NCBI GenBank assembly: GCA_017423825.1
Contig: JAFPCP010000024.1
Coordinates: 1-44,721 of the forward strand
Direction: 5' to 3'
DNA: 44,721 nt
Source: Clostridia bacterium
GTDB taxonomy: Bacteria > Bacillota > Clostridia > Oscillospirales > Acutalibacteraceae
Under the pieces are notes generated by a model. It ran no database searches, was not told where the DNA came from, and saw nothing but the letters and a program-made list of their open reading frames with translations. The first letter of the stretch is position 1, and each line of letters opens with the position of its first letter. The position numbers were made by a program, and so were the translations under genes. This document shows positions 16,968 through 24,956 of the stretch, piece by piece.

Positions 16968-17005
16968 ACTATCCTTATACTGCTTTTTGAACAGGAGGAT
17001 TTACC

Positions 17006-18154
17006 ATGATTCACCCCGCTATTCATTACGTGGGCGTCAACGACCACGATATTGACCTTTTTGAGGGGCAATACACCGTTCCGAACGGTATGGCGTATAA
17101 TTCCTATGTCATAAAAGACAAAAAAACCGCCGTGTTGGATTCGGTGGACGCTCGTTTTGGCGAGGAATGGTTGCAACACATACAGGCGGTTCTCGGCCAA
17201 GAAACCCCCGATTATTTAATCGTGCAACACATGGAGCCGGACCACTCGGCCAACGTCCACGCCTTCGCCGAAGCCTATCCGAAGGCCATTATTGTCGCAA
17301 CCGATAAGGCCTTTACAATAATGAACAAGTTTTTCGGCACAGACTATCCGGAGCGCAGACTGGTGGTTAAAGACGGGGACACCCTCTCACTGGGACAACA
17401 CGAACTGTCCTTCCATACGGCGCCGATGGTGCATTGGCCGGAGGTTATGATGACCTATGACCGCACAAGCAAGGTGTTGTTTTCTGCGGACGCGTTTGGC
17501 AAATTCGGCGCGTTGGATGTCGACGAGGATTGGGCGTGTGAGGCACGCCGCTATTATTTCGGCATTGTCGGGAAATACGGTGCACAAGTGCAAACTGTGT
17601 TGAAAAAACTGGGCGGTTTGGACGTCCAAATCATCTGCCCGTTGCACGGCCCCATTCTGTCGGAAAATCTGGGGTATTATCTGGATTTGTATAACACGTG
17701 GTCGTCTTATGGTGTGGAAAGCGATGGGGTGTTGCTTTGCTACACCTCGGTTTACGGCAACACCAAAAAGGCGGTGGAGCTGCTTGCCCAAGAGCTGCGG
17801 GACAACGGGTGCCCCAAGGTGGTGGTGAACGACCTGGCTCGCTGTGATATGGCCGAAGCGGTGGAGGATGCCTTCCGTTATGGAAAAATCGTTCTGGCAA
17901 CGACCACCTATAATGGCGATATATTCCCCTTCATGCGCACGTTTGTGCATGAGCTGTTGGAAAGAGGCTATAAAAATCGCACGGTCGGCGTGATGGAAAA
18001 CGGGTGCTGGGCCCCCATCGCCGCCAAAACCATTAAAAAAATGCTGGAAAGCAGCAAGGATATCACCTTCACTGACACGACGGTGACCATCCATGCGGCC
18101 CTTAACGACACCAGCCGCCAACAAATCCGTGCGCTGGCGAAGGAGCTTTTGTAA
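17006..18154 (+). CDS. fprA: FprA family A-type flavodiiron protein
   Basis: A 382-residue flavodiiron protein that reduces O2 and/or NO to protect anaerobes. The N-terminal metallo-beta-lactamase-like domain holds the di-iron ligands: HMEPDH (about residues 74-79), VHWPE, SADAFG and CPLHGP. The C-terminal flavodoxin domain binds FMN at YTSVYGNTKKA (about residues 249-259). Its length matches class A enzymes, which take electrons from rubredoxin. A rubredoxin gene follows at 18284 with no terminator between, so a co-transcribed FprA-rubredoxin pathway is likely. AGGAGG precedes the ATG. Confidence 0.95.
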   Translation: MIHPAIHYVGVNDHDIDLFEGQYTVPNGMAYNSYVIKDKKTAVLDSVDARFGEEWLQHIQAVLGQETPDYLIVQHMEPDHSANVHAFAEAYPKAIIVATDKAFTIMNKFFGTDYPERRLVVKDGDTLSLGQHELSFHTAPMVHWPEVMMTYDRTSKVLFSADAFGKFGALDVDEDWACEARRYYFGIVGKYGAQVQTVLKKLGGLDVQIICPLHGPILSENLGYYLDLYNTWSSYGVESDGVLLCYTSVYGNTKKAVELLAQELRDNGCPKVVVNDLARCDMAEAVEDAFRYGKIVLATTTYNGDIFPFMRTFVHELLERGYKNRTVGVMENGCWAPIAAKTIKKMLESSKDITFTDTTVTIHAALNDTSRQQIRALAKELL

Positions 18155-18283
18155 CGGAGTGCCCACGGATACGTTTTATGCCGTCCAACCGTTCGGCAAG
18201 GCATACAAAATCTTTGCCGGCGGAATGAAAATCAGGCAATTTATTGGATATACTAAAACAAACCATAAAAAGGAGGGCTTTCC

Positions 18284-18439
18284 ATGAAATACATTTGCGA
18301 GGTTTGTGGCTACGTGTATGACGAGGCCAAGGGTGATCCCGAAAACGGCATTGCGCCCGGCACCAAGTGGGAGGATGTTCCCGCTGATTACGTGTGTCCG
18401 CTGTGCGGCGTCGGCAAAGACCAGTTTGCGGCAGAATAA
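18284..18439 (+). CDS. rubredoxin
   Basis: A 51-residue one-iron electron carrier. The four Cys ligands sit in [15 protein letters not shown] (residues 5-8) and [11 protein letters not shown] (residues 38-41), with the central WEDVPADY, all typical of rubredoxins. AGGAGG lies 6 nt before the ATG at 18284. It lies 130 nt downstream of fprA and ends at a strong terminator. The likely job is to pass electrons to the flavodiiron protein and possibly to the superoxide reductase encoded at 43365. Confidence 0.97.
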   Translation: MKYICEVCGYVYDEAKGDPENGIAPGTKWEDVPADYVCPLCGVGKDQFAAE

Positions 18440-18442
18440 ACC

Positions 18443-18477
18443 AAAAAGCCGACACCCGTTTGCGGGTGTCGGTTTTG
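18443..18477. terminator. bidirectional terminator after rubredoxin
   Basis: The stem CCGACACCC/GGGTGTCGG has A's before and T's after it. It lies between the convergent rubredoxin and DUF6512 genes. Confidence 0.85.
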
Positions 18478-18484
18478 CTTTTTT

Positions 18485-19018
18485 CTATGCGGGTATGCCA
18501 TAGGTTTTTGTGACCGGATCTTGAAACAACGGTATATACGGCGGCGCAAACGTAAAAACGAAAAACAGCACCGCCAGCAAACAAATAAAACCGAAGGACG
18601 CCGCGGGGGATAGGCGACAGGCGTAGTCGCTTTTCATGAGTTTTGTTTCTATCCGGTATGTGGCCGCTGCGGCAATAAAAAAGATGGTGATGTTAAACCA
18701 GTCTGCCGATACCCCCAATGCGCCGGTGTAGGTGTAATACAGTACCGCTATCAGGCTTATCCCCAACAAAATACCGATCAGTTTTACGCACCAAAAATTT
18801 TCATATTCTTTGGCAAAATGCCGGCTTTCAAACAAAGCGAACGCAAACAATGGAAAAAACAGCAGTTTCATGTGCTCCCACACCGACTCGTTTACTCCCG
18901 AAAAAAGCGCAACAAACAAATTTTGCCCGCTCCAATCATAGAAAAAATGCAGCAGCGTCCCCGCCAAACAAGTGAAAACAAACCCGGCAAACTGCCAAAA
19001 CGATAATGATTTTTTCAT
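18485..19018 (-). CDS. DUF6512 family membrane protein
   Basis: A 177-residue membrane protein with five hydrophobic helices. The segment GTLLHFFYDWSGQN, followed by NESVWEHMKLLFFP, is the pattern of the DUF6512 family, small Clostridia proteins with no known function. A terminator follows it, shared with rubredoxin. The start ATG at 19018 begins MKKSLSFWQF. It appears to be transcribed alone. Confidence 0.8.
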   Translation of the reverse strand: MKKSLSFWQFAGFVFTCLAGTLLHFFYDWSGQNLFVALFSGVNESVWEHMKLLFFPLFAFALFESRHFAKEYENFWCVKLIGILLGISLIAVLYYTYTGALGVSADWFNITIFFIAAAATYRIETKLMKSDYACRLSPAASFGFICLLAVLFFVFTFAPPYIPLFQDPVTKTYGIPA

Positions 19019-19092
19019 ATACCCGCCCTCTATACAGCTTTTTTCCTAAACAAGTATATTCCAAAAGGCGCAGAATATGTTGAAAGAGAAAA

Positions 19093-19130
19093 CAAAAAAG
19101 GAGTTCGGCTTCAAGCCGAACTCCTTTTTG
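19093..19130. terminator. terminator between DUF6512 and MFS genes
   Basis: A perfect hairpin of GGAGTTCGGCTT with its complement has T runs on both sides. For the minus-strand MFS gene it lies just past the stop codon. Confidence 0.85.
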
Positions 19131-19164
19131 TTATTTAGCAGTATTTAGGTTTTGCAACCCTGGT

Positions 19165-20391
19165 TTATATATTGGTTTTCATATTGCGCGCGACCAGGGT
19201 CAGCGCCAACATGACGACATACAAGCAACCGATGGTGCTGAATATTGCCGGCCAGCCAAAGGCGTCTTTCACAAAACCGAAGATGACCGCCTGAATGGCA
19301 GCGCCCATATACACCGCCCAGTCGAGCACGCCGACAACCGTCGAGGACAGCGCGCGACCGCCCATGTCACCGGCAATCGCCCAAACAACTCCTGTGACCA
19401 TGCCGGAAACGCCGACAACGAAAAGCATAATTGAAGCAGGTGTCTGGCTTTGGATGAAGGGGAAGGTGATCATGCCTAAGAACGTCACGATGGCTGCCAG
19501 TATGAGCATCGGCTCGCGTTTGCCCTTGAACACTTTGTCTGTAATCAACGGGAACACGAACATGGCACAGGATTGCCCGATGGGCAACAAAATGGAACTG
19601 AAAATACCTTCTTTAACCGACAGTCCCATTTCTTCCATAAAGTAGGTGGGAACCCAAGTCAACAAGCCGTAACGCCCAATGCCGGCAATGGCAGAGATGA
19701 GGCAGAACACCAACACTTTCGGTTGGCTAAAAAGCACTTTATACGGATACAGATATCCGTTCTTCTCCATTTTGGCGGCGATGGCGGCATCGTGAGCTTC
19801 CAGTTCTTTGCTTTCCTCCTGGAAGGCGGGCAGGCCGATATCCTCCGGCTTGGTTTTGAAGAAAAAGGCGAACGCAATGAGCATCAGCACCATGGGAATC
19901 ATCGGATAGCGGAACGCCGCACGCCAACCCCAGTCGGGATTAAGCGCCAGACACCAGTTGATGGTCAAGTAGGTGACCACCTGCGCGACACCGGAAAAGG
20001 CAGTTGTGAGCCCCGAGGCAAAACCGCGTTTGTCCTTAGGCCACCATTTATTCAGAACGCCCAGACCGTTAGACCACACCATCGACTGACAAAATCCGTT
20101 CAAGCCCCACAGGAGAGCAATGACTGCTATCGAGTTTTGATAGGAAATAATCACATTCAGAATGGCAGAGGTCACCACGCCAAACATCATAAACTTTTTA
20201 TAGCCAAAATAGGCGCCCAGACGACCGTTAATCAGTTGGCCGAAGGCGTAACACCAAAACAAAGCCGAAGAAACGACGCCCATAGCCGTCGTGGTGGAAC
20301 CCAACTGTTCAGCCATTTGCGTCAAAACCAAATTGATGTTTTGTCGGCCGTTGTAGAAAAACAGATAGGTCAGTCCAAAACTAAAAAGCAT
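19165..20391 (-). CDS. MFS transporter, organophosphate:phosphate antiporter (GlpT/UhpT-like), N-terminus disrupted
   Basis: The open frame gives 408 residues with about 12 helices and the OPA-family text FFYNGRQNINLVL, FGQLINGRLGAYFGYKKF and ASGLTTAFSGVAQVV; this family exchanges sugar phosphates or glycerol-3-phosphate for phosphate. The ATG at 20391 falls inside the first helix and lacks a ribosome site. Upstream, the same frame continues with recognisable N-terminal residues (NSGAYGYTAP, then YAKFKKYAWLM) but is cut by a TAG at about 20420, and the likely true ATG at 20483 is in another frame. So the gene has either two N-terminal lesions or sequencing errors, and may be a pseudogene. Confidence 0.7.
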   Translation of the reverse strand: MLFSFGLTYLFFYNGRQNINLVLTQMAEQLGSTTTAMGVVSSALFWCYAFGQLINGRLGAYFGYKKFMMFGVVTSAILNVIISYQNSIAVIALLWGLNGFCQSMVWSNGLGVLNKWWPKDKRGFASGLTTAFSGVAQVVTYLTINWCLALNPDWGWRAAFRYPMIPMVLMLIAFAFFFKTKPEDIGLPAFQEESKELEAHDAAIAAKMEKNGYLYPYKVLFSQPKVLVFCLISAIAGIGRYGLLTWVPTYFMEEMGLSVKEGIFSSILLPIGQSCAMFVFPLITDKVFKGKREPMLILAAIVTFLGMITFPFIQSQTPASIMLFVVGVSGMVTGVVWAIAGDMGGRALSSTVVGVLDWAVYMGAAIQAVIFGFVKDAFGWPAIFSTIGCLYVVMLALTLVARNMKTNI

Positions 20392-20540
20392 CAGCCACGC
20401 GTATTTCTTGAACTTTGCATACTACGGAGCAGTATACCCATAGGCGCCTGAGTTTTTGTCTTTCGGCGTAGTTGTCTGCTCATTTCTCCATTAAATACAA
20501 AAATGTACTCACCAAGTTTCGCCATATTCACCTAGGATAC

Positions 20541-20568
20541 AGTATAACACAAATTGGGGGAAAAGCAA
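20541..20568 (-). promoter_or_regulatory. promoter of the MFS gene
   Basis: On the minus strand TTGCTT and TATACT are separated by 16 nt, about 58 nt before the putative original ATG at 20483. Confidence 0.5.
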
Positions 20569-20621
20569 TAAAAATCTGTTGTTTGACGTGTAGATTTCAG
20601 CCTGGTTAAAGGCTGTGGTTT

Positions 20622-21281
20622 TCACCACACGATCGGGGACAGGCCGTGTTGCTCTAAAATGGCGTTGGCTTTGGAAAAATGCTGACATCCAAAAAAGCCG
20701 CGAGATGCTGACAGCGGACTCGGGTGCACGGTCGCCAGTTTATAATGTATGGGGTTGGTAATCATCTGCGCCTTACGTTGGGCGTGCGCGCCCCACAACA
20801 AAAACACAACCGGCGTTTGTTTCCGATTGAGTTCCGCGATGACGCGGTCGGTGAAGGTTTCCCAACCGATGTCTTTGTGGCTGGTGGGACAGCCCTCCCG
20901 CACCGTCAGCACGGTGTTGAGCAACAGCACCCCTTGCCGCGCCCAGTCGGTCAATTCGCCTGTGGTGGGGATGGGTTTGCCGAGGTCGGTTTGCAGTTCC
21001 TTGAATATGTTTTTCAGCGACGGCGGTGGTGGCACGGTCGGCCCGACCGAAAAACATAGGCCGTGCGCTTGCCCGGGGCCGTGATAGGGGTCCTGCCCAA
21101 TAATCACCACTTTTGTGTCGGCAAAAGAGGTGTATCGCATGGCGTTAAAAATGTCGTGCATTGGCGGATAAACCCGCTGTGTTGCGTATTCTTTTTTGAG
21201 AATCTGTCGCAAATTTTGATAATAGGGCTTGCTCCATTCATCCGCCAATATCGCATCCCAGTCGTTTCCGAAATGCACCAT
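20622..21281 (-). CDS. ung: uracil-DNA glycosylase, family 1
   Basis: A 219-residue base-excision repair enzyme that removes uracil from DNA. It has the water-activating motif GQDPYHGPGQAHG, the Ser-Pro loop PPPPSLKNIFKEL, LLLWGAHAQ-like LWGAHAQRK, and the minor-groove loop HPSPLSA. I start at the ATG at 21281 (MVHFGNDW), which has GGAG upstream; a TTG at 21302 overlaps the AAGGAG ribosome site. It is monocistronic with its own promoter. Confidence 0.95.
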   Translation of the reverse strand: MVHFGNDWDAILADEWSKPYYQNLRQILKKEYATQRVYPPMHDIFNAMRYTSFADTKVVIIGQDPYHGPGQAHGLCFSVGPTVPPPPSLKNIFKELQTDLGKPIPTTGELTDWARQGVLLLNTVLTVREGCPTSHKDIGWETFTDRVIAELNRKQTPVVFLLWGAHAQRKAQMITNPIHYKLATVHPSPLSASRGFFGCQHFSKANAILEQHGLSPIVW

Positions 21282-21309
21282 ACCGTCTCCAACTCCTTTC
21301 AACCAGCCA

Positions 21310-21338
21310 AGTATATCATACGGAGTTCAAAAAGTAAA
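21310..21338 (-). promoter_or_regulatory. promoter of ung
   Basis: On the minus strand TTTACT and TATACT are separated by 17 nt, about 30 nt upstream of the ATG at 21281. Confidence 0.5.
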
Positions 21339-21378
21339 CGAAAGTCTTTGCCCGCGCAAAGGCGGTTGGCGCGTGGGC

Positions 21379-22212
21379 TTAGCCCATCTTGCGCCCGCCG
21401 GCTTTTCGGTAAGCGCCGGCGCTTTGCCCCATGATTTTCTTAAACACACGGCAAAAACTTTTTGTGTCGGTAAACCCCACGTTTAACGCAATCTCTTCAA
21501 TGGAATCGGAACTGGTTTGCAGATGCATACACGCGATGTCTATTCGGTGGCGGTTTAATGCATTGTGAAACGTGTCTCCGGTTATGGATTTGAAGATTTT
21601 GCAGAAATTACTTTTGCTATAATCACATTCCACGCTCGCCGTTTCCACGGTGAGCGGTTCGTTGTAGCGATTTTGTATGAGGCTGAGAGCCTTTTGAATT
21701 TTCATGATGTTTTGTTTTTCGTTGGTGGCGTCGGAAGGGTTTTCCTGTCCGCAAATTAGTTGCAACAGGATGGCTCCGATTTTCAGCAGATTGCCCTTTA
21801 TCTCCAAGTCATAAAAATTGGGGCGTTTTTCGTGCAATACGGCTGTTTCTTCGATAAGCTGTCGCAGCTGTGTGTGGTTGTGGGTCTTTAAGTCCAGGCA
21901 AACACAATTTGCGTGCAGTTTCATAAAACGCTGAAAATGTTCGCCCAGCAACGACGGCCCCAACTCCATGGTGATGGATCGGCTTGATGGTGTGTTGGGC
22001 TCAAGAATTTCGTGCGACACAACCGGCGCAACGAATAAAAGCCCGCCCTCTTTAAGGTGGTGTTTTTTATTGTCCACCAGCACGGTGTACGACCCGGTGA
22101 GACAATAGCTTAATTCTATTTCCGGATGGCGGTGTGCTTCGAAAGCCGAAACAACATTCACGGATATAAAATACGGCTCTTTGCCAACGAGTAATTTTTG
22201 GTAAATCAACAC
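21379..22212 (-). CDS. AraC family transcriptional regulator
   Basis: A 277-residue regulator with an N-terminal cupin-type sensor domain (residues about 15-90, with EAHRHPEIELSYCLTGSY) and a C-terminal double helix-turn-helix AraC domain (about 175-272). The second HTH shows IEEIALNVGFTDTKSFCRVFKKIMG. Such proteins usually bind a small carbohydrate and activate an adjacent operon. The start is a GTG at 22212 with GGGGGGT 5 nt upstream. It is divergent from the ceramidase-fold operon, with about 240 bp between that holds phased direct repeats, so it probably controls that operon. Its ligand is unknown. Confidence 0.92.
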   Translation of the reverse strand: MLIYQKLLVGKEPYFISVNVVSAFEAHRHPEIELSYCLTGSYTVLVDNKKHHLKEGGLLFVAPVVSHEILEPNTPSSRSITMELGPSLLGEHFQRFMKLHANCVCLDLKTHNHTQLRQLIEETAVLHEKRPNFYDLEIKGNLLKIGAILLQLICGQENPSDATNEKQNIMKIQKALSLIQNRYNEPLTVETASVECDYSKSNFCKIFKSITGDTFHNALNRHRIDIACMHLQTSSDSIEEIALNVGFTDTKSFCRVFKKIMGQSAGAYRKAGGRKMG

Positions 22213-22272
22213 TGGTCACCCCCCGACCTCTTCACTATATAGCAAAGAAAAACAAAAAGCAAGCGCCAGTGT

Positions 22273-22299
22273 GAATTTTTGCGAATTTTTACAGAATTA
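22273..22299 (+). promoter_or_regulatory. phased direct repeats, candidate AraC-type operator
   Basis: GAATTTTT occurs at 22273-22280 and again at 22283-22290, 10 bp apart, with a third weaker copy GAATTA starting at 22294. Copies one helical turn apart, just upstream of the promoter and beside an araC-type gene, are what a direct-repeat AraC binding site would look like. Binding itself is inferred. Confidence 0.4.
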
Positions 22300-22304
22300 T
22301 AGCC

Positions 22305-22335
22305 CTTACAAAGTGGTGCACAATGGCACTATAAT
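22305..22335 (+). promoter_or_regulatory. promoter of the ceramidase-fold operon
   Basis: A perfect TATAAT (22330-22335) has only a weak CTTACA 19 nt upstream as -35, which would suit an activator-dependent promoter. GTGC-N6-GCAC (22316-22329) fills the spacer. The transcript would carry a leader of about 108 nt before the ATG at 22450. An ATGCAATT direct repeat lies at the start of this leader. Confidence 0.5.
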
Positions 22336-22449
22336 GCAATTGAAAACATGCAATTCGTACGCAGCACGCGATAGCTTGGGTTGTCGCGTTCAGGCTGGCC
22401 GGGGTTGCGTTGTTTGACTTTACGTGAAAAGGTGGGTATGGCATAACAT

Positions 22450-23742
22450 ATGGAAAAATTATACTTAGGTGTTGCGCGGGAAGTTATCACCCCGGAAATA
22501 GGCGGGCAGCTTTATGGCTATCGCCCCTACATCATGTCCGAGAGCGTGGAAGACGACCTGACGGTGACAGCCTTTTTCTTCCGGCAGGGCGAAACCAAAG
22601 CCTTGATGATAAGTGCAACGGTTTGCCTTATCAACACACAACTTTCCGATAACGTATTAGAAGAAATCGAAAAGAGATTCTCTATTCCCAAAACAAATTG
22701 TTTGTTTAGTGCCACCCATACCCACTCGGGGCCCAATACCGCGGGCGCGGTTGGCTGGGGCGGCATCGACCAGACGTATTGTGACAGCCTTTTTGTGCCG
22801 CAGGTGCTGCGTGCGGTGGAAAAGGCGGTGCAAAATCCGCAGCCGGTGAAAATGGCCGTTACCCACGGAGAAAGCCAGGTTGGTATCAATCGGCGTCAGT
22901 TGGCGGACGATGGCATTGTGTATCTCGGCCAGAACAAATGGGGTTGGTACAATCCCAAAATGACCATTATTTCTTTCAAGAATGAACAAGAACAGGTCGT
23001 TGCCAACATGATTCATTACGGCGCACACGGAACCGCGGCAGGCTCCAACCATGAAATTTCCCGTGACTGGTCGGGTGTGATGATAGATGCCGTAGAGAAA
23101 GAAAGCGGCGCCATCACGGCCTTTTTCAACGGCCCGGAAGGAGACGTGGGTCCTCGTCTCACCAATGGCTATACGACGGGGGACATAACTTACGTTCACG
23201 CGTTGGGTGCCGTGGCGGCTGAGGATGCGGTGAAAATCTACGGCACCCTGCCGGAATATGACGAGGTTGCCTTGAAAGCCCAAAGCTTTGTTTTCGGTAT
23301 ACCGCTAAAAAAAAGAATGGATGCCGAAACCGCCGCCGTTATGTTGGAAGATTATAAAGATTGCACCATGAACATGGAAGGGCTTATTCGCGGCCATCTG
23401 GAAAGTGTTTTGGCCGCGCACCGTGATGGGGTGGAAGACAAACAGGCCGTCTGTGTACCGCAAACGATTATTGTCCTCGGGGACATCGTGTTTGTCGGGT
23501 TCCCGTACGAGTTGTTTTCGGAGATAGGCATGCGCATCGACAAAGCCATTGATGCTAAATCCATTTTATCGCTCTCCAACACCAATGGAAGTGAGGGCTA
23601 TTTTGTGACCGAAGAAGCCCTGCGTCAAGGCGGGTATGAGGTGGATTATTGGCGGTATGTACACGAGCAGATGTATTGCGATAACGCCGACATTAAAATC
23701 ATGCAAGCAACCGTTGAAAACATCAAAAAAATGTTGCAATGA
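22450..23742 (+). CDS. neutral/alkaline ceramidase N-terminal-like hydrolase
   Basis: A 430-residue protein matching the neutral/alkaline non-lysosomal ceramidase N-terminal domain (PF04734). Zn-ligand motifs are visible: THTHSGPN (about residues 89-96) and HYGAHGTAAG (about 193-202). In true ceramidases a Ser in GDVSPN is the nucleophile; here the equivalent reads EGDVGPR, with Gly in its place, so it is unlikely to be a ceramidase. It has no signal peptide, whereas bacterial ceramidases are secreted, so it should be cytoplasmic. It leads an operon with a DegT aminotransferase and a TIM-barrel protein. The probable role is hydrolysis of an amide or ester in a small sugar-like molecule (inference). 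Confidence 0.85.
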   Translation: MEKLYLGVAREVITPEIGGQLYGYRPYIMSESVEDDLTVTAFFFRQGETKALMISATVCLINTQLSDNVLEEIEKRFSIPKTNCLFSATHTHSGPNTAGAVGWGGIDQTYCDSLFVPQVLRAVEKAVQNPQPVKMAVTHGESQVGINRRQLADDGIVYLGQNKWGWYNPKMTIISFKNEQEQVVANMIHYGAHGTAAGSNHEISRDWSGVMIDAVEKESGAITAFFNGPEGDVGPRLTNGYTTGDITYVHALGAVAAEDAVKIYGTLPEYDEVALKAQSFVFGIPLKKRMDAETAAVMLEDYKDCTMNMEGLIRGHLESVLAAHRDGVEDKQAVCVPQTIIVLGDIVFVGFPYELFSEIGMRIDKAIDAKSILSLSNTNGSEGYFVTEEALRQGGYEVDYWRYVHEQMYCDNADIKIMQATVENIKKMLQ

Positions 23743-23754
23743 GGGGGTAAAATC

Positions 23755-24927
23755 ATGTACAGAATGGGTAAAGAGGAAATACAGCAACTCGCCAAGGTTA
23801 TCGAGGCGAAGGATTTATTTAAGGTGAACAGCGGTTTGCAGCAATCGCACCAGGTGGAAACCAAACTGCAAACCATTCTCGGAACGAAGCATCCGATTTT
23901 TATGACCAGCGGACACGCTGCGTTGGTTTCGGCGCTGGTGGGAATGGGCATCGGCCCCGGTGACGAGGTAATCGTTCCGGCTTATACATACATCGCCACG
24001 GCCATGGCCGTTGTGGCGGCGGGCGCGATGCCGGTTATCGCGGAAATAGACGACACCCTGACGCTGTCACCGGAGGATGTGGAACGCAAAATAACCAAAC
24101 ATACAAAGGCGATTCTCCCCGTACACATCCAGGGTTTTCCGTGCAACATGGATGCCATCATGCAAATTGCAAAAACACACAACCTGTATGTTTTGGAGGA
24201 TGCTTGCCAGGCCGATGGCGGTACGTATCTTGGCAAGCGTTTGGGTACGATTGGCGACGCGGGTGCGCTCAGCTTCAACTTCTACAAAATCATTTCCTGC
24301 GGCGAGGGCGGCGCCCTGCTGACCGACAACAGAAAGATTTTTGAGAATGCGCTTATTTATCAGGACAGTAGCGCCATCGCGTTCTTCGGCAATCAAATGG
24401 AAGGTTTCTCCACCGAGGGGTTCTGTGGAAACGAATACCGTTCCAACGAGCTGTGTGCCGCTGTGATGAACGTACAGCTTTCTCGGTTGGATGATATCTT
24501 GTTCGATTTGAGAAAGAACAAAAATTATTTAATGGAAAACCTGAAAGATGTTTGTGAATTCATTCCGTCCAACGATGCGAAAGGTGATTGCGGAACAACG
24601 CTTGCCGTTCGGTTTGAAAGCGAAGAAAAGGCGCGGAAATTTGCCGAGCATGAAAGCGTACAAGGTTTGTTGCCGATAGACACCGGCAAGCACGTATATA
24701 AACATTGGACGCCCATTATGGAAAAACGCGGCGCATGCCATCCGTTGATGGATCCGTTCAAAATGGAAGCGAACAAGGACATCGTTCCGGATTATAAACA
24801 GGATATGTGTCCGATCACGCTGGATAAACTGTCCAAGGTTGTGTATGTCGGCGTAGACCCCGACAGCACGAAAGCCGAGTTGGATGCAAAAATTGAGGGC
24901 ATCAAGGCTGCCATGAAAACGTTGTAA
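23755..24927 (+). CDS. DegT/DnrJ/EryC1/StrS family aminotransferase
   Basis: A 390-residue PLP enzyme of the sugar or cyclitol aminotransferase family. Motifs in order: FMTSGHAALVSAL (phosphate-binding, about residues 48-60), VPAYTYIATA, LEDACQADGG (Asp pairing with the PLP nitrogen, about 147-156), and SFNFYKIISCGEGG (about 176-189) with the Lys that forms the PLP aldimine. So the catalytic residues are intact. It starts 12 nt after the hydrolase stop, with GGGGG as ribosome site. Relatives aminate keto-sugars or scyllo-inosose using glutamine or glutamate; the substrate here is unknown. Confidence 0.92.
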   Translation: MYRMGKEEIQQLAKVIEAKDLFKVNSGLQQSHQVETKLQTILGTKHPIFMTSGHAALVSALVGMGIGPGDEVIVPAYTYIATAMAVVAAGAMPVIAEIDDTLTLSPEDVERKITKHTKAILPVHIQGFPCNMDAIMQIAKTHNLYVLEDACQADGGTYLGKRLGTIGDAGALSFNFYKIISCGEGGALLTDNRKIFENALIYQDSSAIAFFGNQMEGFSTEGFCGNEYRSNELCAAVMNVQLSRLDDILFDLRKNKNYLMENLKDVCEFIPSNDAKGDCGTTLAVRFESEEKARKFAEHESVQGLLPIDTGKHVYKHWTPIMEKRGACHPLMDPFKMEANKDIVPDYKQDMCPITLDKLSKVVYVGVDPDSTKAELDAKIEGIKAAMKTL

Positions 24928-24956
24928 GAGGGTTGCTTTTAACAAGGAGGTAAAGT

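Noticed and set aside
20598..20615. Hairpin CAGCCT/AGGCTG downstream of ung
   Set aside because: The stem is only 6 bp and no proper T run follows on the minus strand, so I did not call it a terminator.
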